Assembly (NCBI RefSeq): GCF_002933855.1
Contig: NZ_BFAQ01000019.1
Span: 1-64,000 of the forward strand
Length of the DNA stretch: 64,000 bases
Direction of reading: 5' to 3'
DNA from: Vibrio penaeicida
Lineage (GTDB): Bacteria; Pseudomonadota; Gammaproteobacteria; Enterobacterales; Vibrionaceae
The notes below the pieces were generated by a model. It made no database searches and was not told the DNA's origin. It saw only the letters and a program-made list of their open reading frames with translations. The translations under genes were made by a program, and so were the position numbers. Shown here in pieces: positions 1 to 11,500 of this stretch. Numbering within the stretch: the first letter of the stretch is position 1; the number at the start of each line of letters is the position of its first letter.

Positions 1-479
1 TCCTAAACGTAGGTAACGACGTAGAAATCGTTGGTATTAAAGAAACAACAGTAACTACATGTACTGGTGTTGAGATGTTCCGTAAGCTTCTAGACGAAGG
101 TCGTGCGGGCGAGAACGTTGGTGCACTTCTACGTGGTACTAAGCGTGACGAAGTTGAACGTGGTCAAGTACTGGCTGCACCGGGTTCAATCAACCCACAT
201 ACTAAGTTTGAGTCAGAAGTATACGTTCTGTCTAAAGACGAAGGTGGTCGTCACACGCCATTCTTCAAAGGCTACCGTCCACAGTTCTACTTCCGTACTA
301 CGGACGTAACTGGCGACATCACTCTTCCTGAAGGTGTTGAAATGGTAATGCCTGGCGACAACGTGCAAATGACAGTAACTCTAATTGCTCCAATCGCAAT
401 GGATGAAGGTCTACGTTTCGCAATCCGTGAAGGTGGTCGTACTGTAGGTGCTGGTGTTGTTGCGAAAATCTTTGAATAA
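1..479 (+). CDS. tuf: Elongation factor Tu, 3' part (5' end outside window)
   Basis: EF-Tu delivers aminoacyl-tRNA to the ribosomal A site as a GTP complex in the cytoplasm. The reading frame is already open at base 3 and runs to TAA at 477-479, so only the C-terminal part (domain 2 end and domain 3, about 158 residues) is present; the GTPase domain lies upstream. Segments such as [38 protein letters not shown] and the ending [15 protein letters not shown] are typical of gammaproteobacterial EF-Tu. Its position before secE-nusG matches the tufB position of enteric bacteria and vibrios. Identification is near certain; which tuf copy it is comes from context. Confidence 0.97.
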   Translation, partial: LNVGNDVEIVGIKETTVTTCTGVEMFRKLLDEGRAGENVGALLRGTKRDEVERGQVLAAPGSINPHTKFESEVYVLSKDEGGRHTPFFKGYRPQFYFRTTDVTGDITLPEGVEMVMPGDNVQMTVTLIAPIAMDEGLRFAIREGGRTVGAGVVAKIFE

Positions 480-499
480 GATTTGACGAACAGCTAGTA

Positions 500-526
500 A
501 AAAGGGCATCATTTGATGCCCTTTTT
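500..526 (+). terminator. Rho-independent terminator after tuf
   Basis: A G/C-containing hairpin with arms AAAGGGCATCA and TGATGCCCTTT is followed by a T run, 20 bases after the tuf stop codon. It separates tuf from secE. Confidence 0.85.
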
Positions 527-703
527 CTGCGCTATAAAAAGAGATGAATGACAAGGTTTGTCATTTTCTGCTCAAAGCAAAGAATTTTGTGAAAAAGATC
601 TCATTTTTTTCATGGTATGCGTTGGGTTCCAATGCGATGGAATGTGCCCTGCAACAGCGGGGTTGTTGTCGTCTATATTTAAGACTTGTCACAGGTTGGT
701 TTT
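527..703 (+). other. tuf-secE intergenic region
   Basis: This stretch presumably holds the secE-nusG promoter, but I see no convincing -35/-10 pair. There is a small perfect dyad (AATGACAA/TTGTCATT, 547-565). No tRNA gene is present here. Only the ribosome binding site (AGG at 693-695) before the secE ATG is clear. Confidence 0.4.
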
Positions 704-1105
704 ATGAAAGCAAATGCTGAAACTCCTGATAGCTCAAATGCAGCAGATACATTAAAGTGGATTGTCGCTGTTATTCTGCTTGCCGCTGCTGTTGTTGGAA
801 ACGCTCTTCTTGGTGGTGGTGAAGAGTTTACATTGTATGAGCTGAACGTAGTATTCCGTGCAGCAGGTGCAGTAGCACTCGTCGGTGCTGCATTGGCTGT
901 TATCGCTACAACGGGTAAAGGTAAAGCAGCAATCACTTTTGCAAATGAAGCAAAAGTTGAAGTTCGCAAGGTAGTTTGGCCAACTCGCCAAGAAACCATG
1001 CAAACAACATTGATTGTATTAGCAGTTAGTATAGTTATGGCTTTAGCGCTTTGGGGAATCGACGGCATTATGGTTCGTTTGGTTGCTCTAGCGACTGGAG
1101 TTTGA
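704..1105 (+). CDS. secE: Preprotein translocase subunit SecE
   Basis: SecE is the small essential clamp subunit of the SecYEG channel in the inner membrane. The 133-residue product has three predicted membrane helices (about 17-36, 47-68 and 102-128), and before the third lies the conserved amphipathic stretch with RKVVWPTRQET, the family hallmark. Length fits the long, three-helix gammaproteobacterial form (E. coli has 127). An in-frame TTG lies at 686, but ATG 704 has an AGG eight bases upstream and gives an N-terminus like that of E. coli, so I use it. nusG follows after 12 bases, the usual secE-nusG operon. Confidence 0.95.
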   Translation: MKANAETPDSSNAADTLKWIVAVILLAAAVVGNALLGGGEEFTLYELNVVFRAAGAVALVGAALAVIATTGKGKAAITFANEAKVEVRKVVWPTRQETMQTTLIVLAVSIVMALALWGIDGIMVRLVALATGV

Positions 1106-1117
1106 GGGTTTTAATAC

Positions 1118-1666
1118 ATGAGTGAAGCTCCTAAAAAACGCTGGTATGTGGTTCAAGCCTTCTCTGGATATGAAGGTCGTGTTGCACAATCTCTTCGCGA
1201 GCATATTAAGATGCACGATATGGAAGAATTTTTTGGTGAAGTTCTTGTTCCAACAGAAGAAGTTGTGGAAATGCGTGCAGGTCAACGCCGTAAGAGTGAG
1301 CGTAAGTTCTTCCCAGGTTATGTCCTAGTTCAGATGATCATGAATGATGAATCATGGCACTTAGTGCGCAGCGTGCCGCGTGTCATGGGCTTCATTGGTG
1401 GTACCTCTGATCGTCCTGCTCCAATTTCTGATAAAGAAGCGGATGCAATTCTAAATCGTCTTGAGAAAGCAAGCGAAGCCCCTCGTCCTAAGACGATGTT
1501 TGAGGCTGGTGAAGTGGTTCGTGTTAACGAAGGACCATTTGCTGACTTTAACGGAACGGTTGAAGAAGTGGATTACGAGAAAAGCCGTATTAAAGTGTCT
1601 GTATCGATCTTTGGTCGTGCAACACCGGTTGAACTCGAGTTTGGTCAAGTCGATAAGCTTGACTAA
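1118..1666 (+). CDS. nusG: Transcription termination/antitermination protein NusG
   Basis: NusG binds RNA polymerase to suppress pausing, and contacts Rho and ribosomal protein S10 to couple termination and translation. The 182-residue protein has an N-terminal NGN domain ([19 protein letters not shown] near the start) and a C-terminal KOW domain from about residue 127 ([20 protein letters not shown]). Length matches E. coli NusG (181). A GAGGG ribosome binding site precedes the ATG. It is co-transcribed with secE; a separate promoter for the L11 operon begins 20 bases after its stop. Confidence 0.97.
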   Translation: MSEAPKKRWYVVQAFSGYEGRVAQSLREHIKMHDMEEFFGEVLVPTEEVVEMRAGQRRKSERKFFPGYVLVQMIMNDESWHLVRSVPRVMGFIGGTSDRPAPISDKEADAILNRLEKASEAPRPKTMFEAGEVVRVNEGPFADFNGTVEEVDYEKSRIKVSVSIFGRATPVELEFGQVDKLD

Positions 1667-1685
1667 AAAAACACCTATTATAGGG

Positions 1686-1714
1686 TTGTTAAAGGCGCGG
1701 ATTATGATTATAAT
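1686..1714 (+). promoter_or_regulatory. Sigma-70 promoter of the L11 operon (rplK-rplA)
   Basis: TTGTTA (1686-1691), a 17-base spacer and a perfect TATAAT (1709-1714) are followed by the GC-rich discriminator TTCGCGCC, as expected of stringently controlled ribosomal promoters. The element overlaps a dyad (AAAGGCGCG 1691-1699 / CGCGCCTTT 1717-1725) with a T run, which may also terminate transcripts coming from nusG. The transcript would carry a leader of about 90 bases, where L1 feedback control is expected from E. coli; I could not place an L1 site with confidence. Confidence 0.75.
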
Positions 1715-1810
1715 TTCGCGCCTTTTTACTTCGAAGGAAGTAGAAAGGTTTGTATCTAACGGGGAGCTTACCAACAGGTCGGCGTCTGAACCCAAAATTT
1801 AGGAAATATC

Positions 1811-2239
1811 ATGGCTAAGAAAGTTGAAGCTTATATCAAGCTGCAAGTTGCAGCGGGTATGGCAAACCCAAGTCCACCGGTTGGTCCTGCACTAGGTCAG
1901 CATGGTGTGAACATCATGGAATTCTGTAAAGCGTTTAACGCAAAAACAGAATCTGTAGAAAAAGGTCTACCGATCCCAGTTGTTATCGCAGTATACAACG
2001 ACCGTTCTTTCACTTTTGAAACAAAGACTCCACCAGCAGCAGTTCTTCTTAAGAAGGCAGCGGGTGTTAAGTCGGGCTCTGGTCGTCCAAACACTGAAAA
2101 AGTGGGTACAGTTACTGACGCTCAACTTCAAGAGATCGCAGAAACTAAAGCTGCAGACATGACAGGTGCTGACATCGAAGCGATGAAGCGTTCTATCGCA
2201 GGTACTGCTCGTTCAATGGGCCTAGTGGTAGAGGGTTAA
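1811..2239 (+). CDS. rplK: 50S ribosomal protein L11
   Basis: L11 forms part of the GTPase-associated centre of the large subunit and is needed for RelA activation. The 142-residue product has the family N-terminal motif ([20 protein letters not shown]) and the C-terminal rRNA-binding domain ([26 protein letters not shown]). Length equals that of E. coli L11. rplA begins four bases after its stop, consistent with translational coupling of the L11-L1 pair. Confidence 0.98.
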   Translation: MAKKVEAYIKLQVAAGMANPSPPVGPALGQHGVNIMEFCKAFNAKTESVEKGLPIPVVIAVYNDRSFTFETKTPPAAVLLKKAAGVKSGSGRPNTEKVGTVTDAQLQEIAETKAADMTGADIEAMKRSIAGTARSMGLVVEG

Positions 2240-2243
2240 TATT

Positions 2244-2948
2244 ATGGCAAAACTTACTAAGCGTATGCGCGTAATCCGCGAAAAAGTTGACGTAACTAAA
2301 GAATACGAAATCAACGAAGCTGTTGCACTTCTTCAAGAACTAGCGACTGCTAAATTTGTTGAGTCTGTAGATGTTGCTGTTAACCTAGGCATCGATGCTC
2401 GTAAATCTGATCAGAACGTACGTGGTGCAACTGTACTACCTCACGGTACTGGTCGTGAAATCCGCGTAGCAGTGTTCACTCAAGGTGCAAACGCTGAAGC
2501 AGCTAAAGAAGCTGGCGCAGATATCGTAGGTATGGAAGATCTTGCTGAGCAAGTGAAGAAAGGCGAAATGAACTTCGACGTAGTTGTTGCTTCTCCGGAT
2601 GCAATGCGTGTTGTTGGTCAACTAGGTACTATCCTAGGTCCTCGCGGTCTAATGCCAAACCCTAAAGTTGGTACTGTAACTCCTAACGTTGCTGAAGCAG
2701 TTAAAAACGCTAAAGCTGGTCAGGTTCGTTACCGTAACGACAAGAACGGCATCATCCACACGACTATCGGTAAAGCTAACTTCTCAGCTGAGCAACTTCA
2801 AGAGAACCTAGAGTCTCTTCTTATTGCTCTTAAGAAAGCTAAGCCATCTTCAGCGAAAGGTACTTTCCTGAAGAAAATCAGCATCTCTACTACAATGGGT
2901 GCTGGCGTTTCAGTTGATCAGGCTAGCCTGAACACTCAAACAGCATAA
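2244..2948 (+). CDS. rplA: 50S ribosomal protein L1
   Basis: L1 binds helix 76-78 of 23S rRNA at the E-site stalk and represses translation of its own operon. The 234-residue length matches E. coli. The L1 core is seen in [34 protein letters not shown] and the C-terminal [17 protein letters not shown]. It is the second gene of the L11 operon; the next transcript starts just after its stop. Confidence 0.98.
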   Translation: MAKLTKRMRVIREKVDVTKEYEINEAVALLQELATAKFVESVDVAVNLGIDARKSDQNVRGATVLPHGTGREIRVAVFTQGANAEAAKEAGADIVGMEDLAEQVKKGEMNFDVVVASPDAMRVVGQLGTILGPRGLMPNPKVGTVTPNVAEAVKNAKAGQVRYRNDKNGIIHTTIGKANFSAEQLQENLESLLIALKKAKPSSAKGTFLKKISISTTMGAGVSVDQASLNTQTA

Positions 2949-2953
2949 TAAAT

Positions 2954-2981
2954 TTGATTAGGCGTGAAATTTATGTATAAT
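2954..2981 (+). promoter_or_regulatory. Sigma-70 promoter of the L10 operon (rplJ-rplL-rpoBC)
   Basis: TTGATT (2954-2959), a 16-base spacer and TATAAT (2976-2981) are followed by TTCGCGCC, the same discriminator found at the L11 promoter. It sits inside a 14-bp dyad (2957-2970 with 2980-2993, one G-T pair). It would give the long leader seen before rplJ. Confidence 0.72.
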
Positions 2982-3029
2982 TTCGCGCCTAATATTTGTG
3001 GTTGGGGCTAAGTTTTTCTTTCGAGAAGA

Positions 3030-3213
3030 CTAAGTCTCCGTCCAAGACCGTAGGCGTTTGCATTAGCAGACTTAATCAAACCTACGTAGACGGTGTCCGA
3101 ACCTAAAGAAAGCTGACTTTTTAATAGATAGCCTTTCTTCTGGAACTGCACCGTTTTAACTCTCACTTCATTTTGATGTGAGTGGTGTAACGACAACCAG
3201 GAGTAAATCCAAG
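3030..3213 (+). ncRNA. L10 (rplJ) autoregulatory mRNA leader
   Basis: In enterobacteria the L10-(L7/L12)4 complex binds this leader and represses rplJ-rplL translation. The segment TCCAAGACCG (3041 region), then a CGTAGG/CCTACG stem (3049-3054 with 3081-3086) and TAGACGGTG, closely follows the E. coli L10 leader. A second hairpin (CTCAC/GTGAG, about 3162-3181) precedes the ribosome binding site CAGGAG. The placement, 250 bases of non-coding DNA before rplJ, is right. The boundaries are approximate. Confidence 0.8.
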
Positions 3214-3705
3214 ATGGCTTTAAACCTTCAAGACAAACAAGCAATTGTTGCTGAAGTCAACGAAGCTGCCAGTGGTGCACTTTCTGCAGTTGTAGCTGAC
3301 TCTCGTGGCGTTAACGTTGGCGCAATGACTTCTCTACGTAAACAAGCTCGTGAAGCGGGTGTTTACATGAAAGTCGTGCGTAACACGCTAGCACGTCGTG
3401 CGGTTCAGGGTACTGACTATGAGTGTCTTGTAGACACTTTCACTGGTCCTACTCTAATCGCGTTCTCTAACGAGCACCCAGGTGCTGCGGCGCGTCTTTT
3501 TAAAGACTTCGCAAAAGAGAACTCTGACTTCGAGATTAAAGCTGCTGCATTTGAAGGCGCAGTAACTGACGCTGAAGTACTAGCAACACTACCAACTTAC
3601 GACGAAGCAATTGCACGCCTAATGATGTGCATGAAAGAAGCTTCAGCTGGCAAGCTGGTACGTACTATCGCTGCTATCCGCGATCAAAAAGAAGAAGCAG
3701 CTTAA
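3214..3705 (+). CDS. rplJ: 50S ribosomal protein L10
   Basis: L10 anchors the L7/L12 stalk to 23S rRNA and is the operon's translational repressor. From ATG 3214 the protein has 163 residues (E. coli 165) and starts [19 protein letters not shown], as expected for the family. An in-frame start at 3178 would add 12 residues inside the regulatory leader and lacks a ribosome binding site, while CAGGAG lies ten bases before 3214. The C-terminal helix that binds L7/L12 dimers is present ([20 protein letters not shown]). rplL follows after 57 bases. Confidence 0.97.
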   Translation: MALNLQDKQAIVAEVNEAASGALSAVVADSRGVNVGAMTSLRKQAREAGVYMKVVRNTLARRAVQGTDYECLVDTFTGPTLIAFSNEHPGAAARLFKDFAKENSDFEIKAAAFEGAVTDAEVLATLPTYDEAIARLMMCMKEASAGKLVRTIAAIRDQKEEAA

Positions 3706-3762
3706 GGCTTGCTTTTTACTGGTTGCAAAATAAACTTATTGTTGACTTAAAAGAGAATTGTT

Positions 3763-4131
3763 ATGTCTATTACTAACGAGCAAATCCTAGACGCAGTTGC
3801 AGAAATGTCTGTAATGCAAGTTGTTGAGCTTATCGAAGCTATGGAAGAAAAATTCGGCGTTACTGCTGCAGCTGCTGTTGTAGCTGGTGGCGCTGCTGGT
3901 GGCGAAGCTGCTGCTGAGCAAACTGAATTTGACGTAATCCTAACTGCTGTTGGCGGTAACAAAGTTGCTGTAATCAAAGCAGTACGTGGCGCTACAGGTC
4001 TAGGTCTTAAAGAAGCTAAAGGTCTAGTTGACGGCGCTCCAGCACCTCTGAAAGAAGGTATTGACAAAGCCGAAGCTGATGCTCTTAAAGCACAACTAGA
4101 AGAAGCTGGTGCTTCTGTTGAAGTTAAGTAA
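3763..4131 (+). CDS. rplL: 50S ribosomal protein L7/L12
   Basis: L7/L12 forms the flexible stalk that recruits translational GTPases. The 122-residue product has an N-terminal dimerisation helix pair, an Ala/Gly-rich hinge (about residues 34-52) and a C-terminal factor-binding domain ([37 protein letters not shown]). It is expressed with rplJ; an attenuator follows its stop and sets the ratio of stalk protein to RNA polymerase subunits. Confidence 0.98.
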   Translation: MSITNEQILDAVAEMSVMQVVELIEAMEEKFGVTAAAAVVAGGAAGGEAAAEQTEFDVILTAVGGNKVAVIKAVRGATGLGLKEAKGLVDGAPAPLKEGIDKAEADALKAQLEEAGASVEVK

Positions 4132-4163
4132 TTATTACTTAATTTCTTAGCCGACAGGCTAAT

Positions 4164-4195
4164 GGCTGGTGGTTTATTGACCACCGGCCTTTTTG
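4164..4195 (+). terminator. Attenuator between rplL and rpoB
   Basis: The arms GGCTGGTGGT and ACCACCGGCC (one G-T pair) with a T5 tail form a typical intrinsic terminator 32 bases after rplL. In E. coli a partial terminator at this point lets only a fraction of transcripts reach rpoBC; the same role is inferred here, because no strong promoter is visible before rpoB. Confidence 0.8.
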
Positions 4196-4380
4196 CGCTG
4201 TAGGGTATAGGCGAATTTTCCTGCTGTTTAAGCGCCTTTATCCATGCAAAAAAACGAATGAGCAACCTTGCTAATTCGTTCTACAGTAAACAGTTGTTTA
4301 GTCACTGTCCCTTACCCCTCCTTAAGTAACTAGGAATGGGCGGACAGTTTGGGTCACTTATCAGCGAGCTGAGGAACCCC

Positions 4381-7300
4381 ATGGTTTACTCTTATACCGA
4401 GAAAAAGCGCATCCGTAAGGACTTTGGTACTCGTCCACAAGTTTTGGACATTCCATACCTGCTATCGATCCAGCTCGATTCGTTCGACAAATTTATCGAA
4501 CAGGATCCTGAAGGACAATACGGTCTTGAAGCTGCTTTTCGTTCTGTGTTTCCAATTCAGAGCTACAACGGCAATTCTGAGCTGCAATACGTTAGCTACC
4601 GTCTTGGTGAGCCAGTTTTTGATGTTAAAGAATGTCAAATTCGCGGCGTCACTTACTCAAAGCCACTACGTGTAAAACTGCGCCTAGTTGTTTTTGATAA
4701 AGATGCGCCAGCAGGTACTGTAAAAGACATTAAAGAACAAGAAGTCTACATGGGTGAAATTCCACTCATGACAGACAATGGTACCTTCGTAATTAATGGT
4801 ACCGAGAGGGTTATCGTATCCCAGCTGCACCGAAGCCCAGGCGTGTTCTTCGACAGCGATAAGGGTAAGACCCACTCATCAGGTAAAGTTTTATACAACG
4901 CACGTGTTATTCCTTACCGTGGCTCATGGTTAGACTTTGAGTTCGATCCTAAGGATAACTTGTACGTACGTATCGACCGTCGTCGTAAGCTACCTGCTTC
5001 AATCATCCTTCGTGCACTGAGTAAAACGACTGAAGAGATCCTAGATATCTTCTTCGAGAAAGTGAATTTCGAAGTGAAAGACCAAACTCTTCTTATGGAG
5101 TTGGTTCCTGATCGTCTACGTGGTGAAACTGCGTCATTTGACATTGAAGCGAACGGCAAGACTTACGTCGAGACTGGTCGCCGTGTGACTGCACGTCACA
5201 TTCGTCAGCTAGAAAAAGACGGTGTTGATTACATTGAAGTTCCTATCGAGTACATCGTAGGTAAAGTATCTTCGAATGATTACATCAACGAAGCTACTGG
5301 CGAAATTATTGTTGGTGCAAACCAAGAGATTAGCCTAGAAGCATTGGCTAACTTGTCTCAAGCGGGTCACAAGAAGCTTGAAGTGCTGTTTACAAACGAC
5401 CTAGACCACGGTCCGTTCATGTCAGATACATTGCGTATCGACAGCACAACTGATCGCATCTCTGCATTGGTAGAAATCTACCGCATGATGCGCCCAGGTG
5501 AGCCACCGACAAAAGAAGCAGCAGAAGCGCTATTCGAGAGCCTATTCTTCGCTGAGGAACGTTACGACCTATCTACTGTTGGTCGTATGAAGTTCAACAG
5601 TTCTATTGAGCGCGAAGACGCTCTAGAGCAAGGCACACTTGATGAAGTTGATATCATCGAAGTGATGAAGAAGCTTATCGCGATCCGTAACGGTAAAGGC
5701 GAAGTGGACGATATCGACCACCTTGGCAACCGTCGTATCCGTAGCGTAGGCGAAATGGCAGAAAACCAATTCCGTGTTGGTTTAGTACGTGTTGAGCGTG
5801 CGGTTAAAGAGCGTTTAAGTCTAGGCGACCTTGATGCGATCATGCCTCAAGACCTTATCAACGCGAAGCCAATTTCTGCGGCAGTTAAAGAATTCTTTGG
5901 TTCTTCACAACTTTCACAGTTTATGGATCAGAACAACCCGCTTTCAGAAGTCACGCACAAGCGTCGTATTTCTGCATTGGGTCCTGGTGGTTTGACTCGT
6001 GAACGTGCTGGCTTCGAAGTGCGAGACGTACACGTAACTCACTACGGTCGTCTATGTCCTATTGAAACGCCGGAAGGTCCAAACATCGGTCTAATCAACT
6101 CCTTATCTGCGTTTGCGCGTTGTAATGAGTATGGCTTCCTAGAAACACCATACCGTCGCGTAGTAGATGGGGTTGTTACTGATGAAGTAGATTACCTATC
6201 TGCTATTCAAGAAGGTCAATTCATCATCGCTCAGGCTAACTCTGGTCTAACAGAGGAAGGCACATTCGTAGAAGAATTGGTTACAGCTCGTCAAAAAGGT
6301 GAATCTGGTCTGCACCCACGTGATCAAGTTGATTACATGGACGTTGCGACAAACCAGGTTGTATCTGTGGCAGCATCGCTTATCCCATTCCTAGAGCACG
6401 ATGATGCAAACCGTGCCTTGATGGGTGCGAACATGCAACGTCAGGCTGTTCCGACTCTACGTGCTGATAAGCCTCTTGTTGGTACTGGTATCGAGCGTAA
6501 CGTAGCGGTTGACTCCGGTGTAACAGCAGTTGCTAAACGCGGCGGTGTTATCCAGTCGGTTGACGCATCACGCATCGTTGTGAAAGTAAATGAAGATGAA
6601 CTGGTTCCTGGTGAAGCAGGTATCGACATTTACAACCTGACTAAGTACACGCGTTCTAACCAGAACACATGTATCAACCAGCGTCCAACTGTACTACCGG
6701 GTGAGCCAGTAGCACGTGGTGACGTTCTTGCTGATGGTCCTTCAACGGATCTTGGTGAGCTGGCGCTTGGTCAGAACATGCGTATCGCGTTTATGCCTTG
6801 GAACGGTTACAACTTTGAGGATTCCATCCTTGTTTCTGAGCGTGTTGTTCAGGAAGACCGTTTCACGACTATCCACATCCAAGAACTTTCTTGTGTGGCG
6901 CGTGACACTAAGCTGGGCTCTGAAGAGATCACAGCGGATATTCCAAACGTAGGTGAATCTGCTCTGTCTAAACTGGACGAGTCAGGTATCGTTTACATCG
7001 GTGCTGAAGTTAAGGGTGGCGACATCCTAGTTGGTAAAGTAACGCCTAAAGGTGAAACTCAGCTAACACCTGAAGAGAAGCTATTGCGAGCAATCTTCGG
7101 TGAAAAAGCATCTGATGTTAAAGATACATCACTGCGTGTACCAAACTCTGTTTCCGGTACCATCATCGACGTTCAAGTCTTTACACGCGATGGCGTAGAA
7201 AAAGACAAGCGTGCGCTTGAAATCGAACAAATGCAGCTTAAAGAAGCGAAGAAAGATTTGACTGAAGAATTCCAGATTCTGGAAGGCGGTCTTCTTGCTC

Positions 7301-8409
7301 GTGTTAAAGCAGTATTGATTTCTGGTGGTTACTCGGAAGCGAAGCTAGACACAATCGATCGTAAGAAGTGGCTTGAGCAGTCCCTTGATGATGAAAATCT
7401 TCAAGCGCAGCTAGAGCAACTTGCTGAGCAGTGGGATGAGCTGAAAGCAGACTTTGATAAGAAGTTTGAAACCAAGCGTCGTAAGATCACCCAAGGTGAT
7501 GATCTAGCACCTGGTGTTCTTAAGATTGTTAAGGTTTACCTAGCAGTTAAACGCCGTATTCAGCCTGGTGACAAGATGGCTGGTCGTCACGGTAACAAGG
7601 GTGTTATCTCTAAGATCAACCCTGTTGAAGACATGCCGTACGATGAAAGAGGCGAGCCGGTAGACATCGTGCTTAACCCACTGGGTGTACCGTCACGTAT
7701 GAACATCGGTCAGATCCTTGAAGTTCATATGGGTCTAGCTGCAAAAGGTATTGGCGACAAGATCAACCAGATGCTGAAAGAACAGCAAGAACTGCACAAG
7801 TTCCGTAACTTCCTACAAGAAGTATACGATCTGGGTGACACGCGTCAGAAAGTCGATGTTGCGGCATTAAGCGATGAAGAAGTACGTACTTTGATACAGA
7901 ACCTTCGTGGTGGTCTACCAATCGCGACTCCAATCTTCGATGGTGCTCCAGAAGCATCAATCAAAGAGCTATTGAAGTTGGGTGACTTGCCTGAATCTGG
8001 TCAGCTGCGCCTGTTTGATGGTCGCACTGGTGATGAGTTTGAGCGTCCTGTAACTGTCGGTTACATGTACATGCTGAAACTGAACCACTTGGTTGATGAC
8101 AAGATGCACGCACGTTCAACCGGTTCTTACAGCCTAGTAACTCAGCAACCACTTGGTGGTAAAGCTCAGTTCGGTGGTCAGCGTTTCGGTGAGATGGAAG
8201 TATGGGCACTTGAAGCATACGGTGCTGCTTACACTCTACAAGAAATGCTAACGGTGAAATCGGATGATGTGAATGGTCGTACTAAGATGTATAAGAACAT
8301 CGTAGACGGCAACCACAGCATGGAACCTGGTATGCCAGAATCGTTCAACGTATTGTTGAAAGAGATTCGCTCGCTAGGTATCAACATCGAGCTAGAAGAC
8401 GAAGAGTAA
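4381..8409 (+). CDS. rpoB: DNA-directed RNA polymerase subunit beta
   Basis: This is the beta subunit of core RNA polymerase. From ATG 4381 (GAGG six bases upstream) the product is 1342 residues, as in E. coli, and starts [16 protein letters not shown]. An in-frame ATG at 4336 would add 15 residues and has no such support. The rifampicin-binding cluster reads [16 protein letters not shown] followed by [14 protein letters not shown], with Asp, His and Ser at the usual resistance positions, so no rifampicin-resistance change is seen. The C-terminal part ([20 protein letters not shown]) is intact. It is transcribed with rpoC, 107 bases downstream. Confidence 0.98.
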   Translation: MVYSYTEKKRIRKDFGTRPQVLDIPYLLSIQLDSFDKFIEQDPEGQYGLEAAFRSVFPIQSYNGNSELQYVSYRLGEPVFDVKECQIRGVTYSKPLRVKLRLVVFDKDAPAGTVKDIKEQEVYMGEIPLMTDNGTFVINGTERVIVSQLHRSPGVFFDSDKGKTHSSGKVLYNARVIPYRGSWLDFEFDPKDNLYVRIDRRRKLPASIILRALSKTTEEILDIFFEKVNFEVKDQTLLMELVPDRLRGETASFDIEANGKTYVETGRRVTARHIRQLEKDGVDYIEVPIEYIVGKVSSNDYINEATGEIIVGANQEISLEALANLSQAGHKKLEVLFTNDLDHGPFMSDTLRIDSTTDRISALVEIYRMMRPGEPPTKEAAEALFESLFFAEERYDLSTVGRMKFNSSIEREDALEQGTLDEVDIIEVMKKLIAIRNGKGEVDDIDHLGNRRIRSVGEMAENQFRVGLVRVERAVKERLSLGDLDAIMPQDLINAKPISAAVKEFFGSSQLSQFMDQNNPLSEVTHKRRISALGPGGLTRERAGFEVRDVHVTHYGRLCPIETPEGPNIGLINSLSAFARCNEYGFLETPYRRVVDGVVTDEVDYLSAIQEGQFIIAQANSGLTEEGTFVEELVTARQKGESGLHPRDQVDYMDVATNQVVSVAASLIPFLEHDDANRALMGANMQRQAVPTLRADKPLVGTGIERNVAVDSGVTAVAKRGGVIQSVDASRIVVKVNEDELVPGEAGIDIYNLTKYTRSNQNTCINQRPTVLPGEPVARGDVLADGPSTDLGELALGQNMRIAFMPWNGYNFEDSILVSERVVQEDRFTTIHIQELSCVARDTKLGSEEITADIPNVGESALSKLDESGIVYIGAEVKGGDILVGKVTPKGETQLTPEEKLLRAIFGEKASDVKDTSLRVPNSVSGTIIDVQVFTRDGVEKDKRALEIEQMQLKEAKKDLTEEFQILEGGLLARVKAVLISGGYSEAKLDTIDRKKWLEQSLDDENLQAQLEQLAEQWDELKADFDKKFETKRRKITQGDDLAPGVLKIVKVYLAVKRRIQPGDKMAGRHGNKGVISKINPVEDMPYDERGEPVDIVLNPLGVPSRMNIGQILEVHMGLAAKGIGDKINQMLKEQQELHKFRNFLQEVYDLGDTRQKVDVAALSDEEVRTLIQNLRGGLPIATPIFDGAPEASIKELLKLGDLPESGQLRLFDGRTGDEFERPVTVGYMYMLKLNHLVDDKMHARSTGSYSLVTQQPLGGKAQFGGQRFGEMEVWALEAYGAAYTLQEMLTVKSDDVNGRTKMYKNIVDGNHSMEPGMPESFNVLLKEIRSLGINIELEDEE

Positions 8410-8516
8410 TCTCTTTCCCTCTTAATGAATCATTAAGAGCTAAGAAAAGCGATTATTTGGTAGAAGGTGCTCACTTTAGCGGGTGAGCTCCTTTTAACTC
8501 CTTACAGGAGCTGATT

Positions 8517-11500
8517 GTGAAAGACTTATTAAACTTTCTAAAAGCACAGCATAAGACCGAAGAATTTGATGCAATCAAAATCGGTCTATCTTCACCAGAC
8601 ATGATTCGTTCATGGTCTTTTGGTGAGGTGAAAAAACCTGAAACGATCAACTATCGTACGTTCAAGCCTGAGCGCGATGGTCTGTTTTGTGCGCGTATTT
8701 TTGGTCCAGTTAAAGACTACGAATGTCTTTGTGGTAAATACAAGCGCCTGAAGCACCGTGGTGTAATCTGTGAGAAGTGTGGCGTTGAAGTTACACAAAC
8801 TAAAGTTCGCCGTGATCGCATGGGTCACATCGAATTGGCTTCTCCTGTTGCCCATATCTGGTTCCTAAAATCACTGCCGTCTCGTATCGGTTTGTTGATG
8901 GATATCCCACTGCGTGATATCGAACGCGTACTTTACTTTGAAATGTACGTCGTAACAGAACCAGGCATGACTGATCTAGAAAAAGGTCAGATGCTAACAG
9001 AAGAAGAATACCTAGACCGCTTGGAAGAGTGGGGCGATGAATTTACCGCTAAGATGGGTGCTGAAGCAATCAAAGATCTGCTAAGCACAATGGATCTTGG
9101 TCGTGAAGCTGAGCAAATGCGCGAAGAGCTAGAAACAACTAACTCTGAAACCAAGCGTAAGAAGGTAACTAAGCGTCTGAAAATCGTTGAAGCGTTCATT
9201 CAATCGGGTAACAACCCAGAGTGGATGATCCTAACGGTTCTTCCTGTGCTTCCGCCAGATCTACGTCCTCTAGTTCCACTAGATGGCGGTCGTTTTGCGA
9301 CGTCTGATCTGAACGACCTTTACCGTCGTGTAATCAACCGTAATAACCGTTTGAAGCGCCTTCTAGAGCTAGCGGCTCCAGACATCATCGTACGTAACGA
9401 AAAGCGTATGCTGCAAGAGTCTGTTGATGCCCTTCTAGATAACGGTCGTCGCGGTCGTGCGATCACTGGTTCTAACAAGCGTCCTTTGAAATCTCTTGCT
9501 GATATGATCAAGGGTAAACAAGGTCGTTTCCGTCAGAACCTTCTAGGTAAACGTGTAGACTACTCTGGTCGTTCTGTAATCACAGTTGGTCCATACCTAC
9601 GCCTACATCAGTGTGGTCTTCCTAAGAAGATGGCACTTGAGCTATTCAAACCATTTATCTACAGCAAGCTAGAAACTCGTGGCATGGCGACGACAATCAA
9701 AGCAGCTAAGAAGATGGTAGAGCGCGAAGAAGCGATCGTTTGGGATATCCTAGACGAAGTTATCCGCGAACACCCGGTACTGCTTAACCGTGCACCAACA
9801 CTTCACCGTCTTGGTATCCAGGCGTTTGAACCAGTACTTATCGAAGGTAAAGCGATTCAGCTTCACCCACTAGTGTGTGCGGCATACAACGCCGACTTTG
9901 ATGGTGACCAGATGGCGGTACACGTACCTCTAACTCTGGAAGCGCAGCTTGAAGCACGTACATTGATGATGTCGACGAATAACATTCTGTCGCCAGCGTC
10001 AGGTGATCCGATCATCGTACCTTCTCAGGATGTTGTATTGGGTCTTTACTACATGACTCGTGACAAGATCAACGCAAAAGGCGAGGGCATGTACCTTGCT
10101 GGTCCTGAGGAAGCTGAAAAAGCATACCGCACGGATTCTGTTGAGCTTCACACTCGTGTAAAAGTACGTATTACTGAAACCGTTGTTGATGAAGACGGCA
10201 ACAGCACAACAAATACTGGTTTAGTAGATACTACTATCGGTCGTGCAATGCTTTGGCAAATCGTGCCATCAGGTCTTCCATTCAGCCTAGTAAACCAAAA
10301 GCTTGGTAAGAAGCAAATCTCAACGCTTCTTAACGAGGCTTACCGTAAGCTTGGATTGAAAGACACGGTTATCTTCGCTGACCAAATCATGTACACAGGT
10401 TTTGCTTACGCGGCAATGTCTGGTGTATCTGTTGGTATCGACGACATGGTTGTACCTGACGCGAAGTACACTGAAATTTCTGACGCAGAAGAAGAAGTTC
10501 GCGAAATTCAGGAGCAGTTCCAATCTGGTCTTGTTACCGCGGGTGAGCGATACAACAAAGTTATCGATATTTGGGCGTCTACGAACGACCGTGTTGCGAA
10601 AGCAATGATGGATAACCTGTCTTCTGAAACAGTGATTAACCGTGACGGTGAAGAAGAGCAGCAAGAATCGTTCAACAGTATCTACATGATGGCCGACTCC
10701 GGTGCTCGTGGTTCTGCAGCGCAGATTCGTCAGCTTGCCGGTATGCGTGGTCTGATGGCACGTCCAGATGGTTCAATCATCGAGACACCAATCACCGCGA
10801 ACTTTAAAGAAGGTCTGAACGTACTTCAGTACTTTATCTCTACTCACGGTGCTCGTAAGGGTCTTGCGGATACCGCACTTAAGACAGCGAACTCCGGTTA
10901 CTTGACGCGTCGTCTAGTAGACGTTGCTCAGGATGTGGTTGTTCACGAACACGATTGTGGCACTCACGAAGGTATCGACATGATGCCTCACATCGAGGGT
11001 GGTGACGTTAAAGTAGCATTGACAGAGCTTGCGCTTGGTCGTGTTGTTGCTGAAGACATCGTGAAGCCAGGCACAGAAGACGTATTGATTCCACGTAATA
11101 CTCTGATTGATGAGAAGTGGTGTCAGATTATCGACGAAAACTCCGTTGATAAGATGAAAGTACGTTCTGTAGTAACTTGTGATTCTGATTTCGGTTGTTG
11201 TGCACAGTGTTACGGTCGTGACCTAGCACGTGGTCACCTAGTGAACCAAGGTGAAGCAGTTGGTGTTATCGCTGCTCAGTCTATCGGTGAGCCGGGTACA
11301 CAGCTTACGATGCGTACGTTCCACATCGGTGGTGCGGCTTCGACAGCAGCAGCTGAGAACAGCATCCAAGCGAAGAACAAAGGTTCTATCAAGCTTCACA
11401 ACGCGAAGTTTGTAACCAACAAAGACGATAAGCTAGTGATTACTTCTCGTGCTTCAGAACTTACCATCATTGATGAGTTCGGTCGTACAAAAGAGAAGCA

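Noticed and set aside
527..703. tRNA gene between tuf and secE, as seen in some genomes
   Set aside because: No cloverleaf, anticodon loop or CCA end can be built here.
3747..4265. Long minus-strand frame opposite rplL
   Set aside because: It is a by-product of the Ala/Gly-rich codons of rplL on the other strand.
5905..5998. Rifampicin-resistance mutations in rpoB
   Set aside because: The cluster I region has the normal residues at all common resistance positions.
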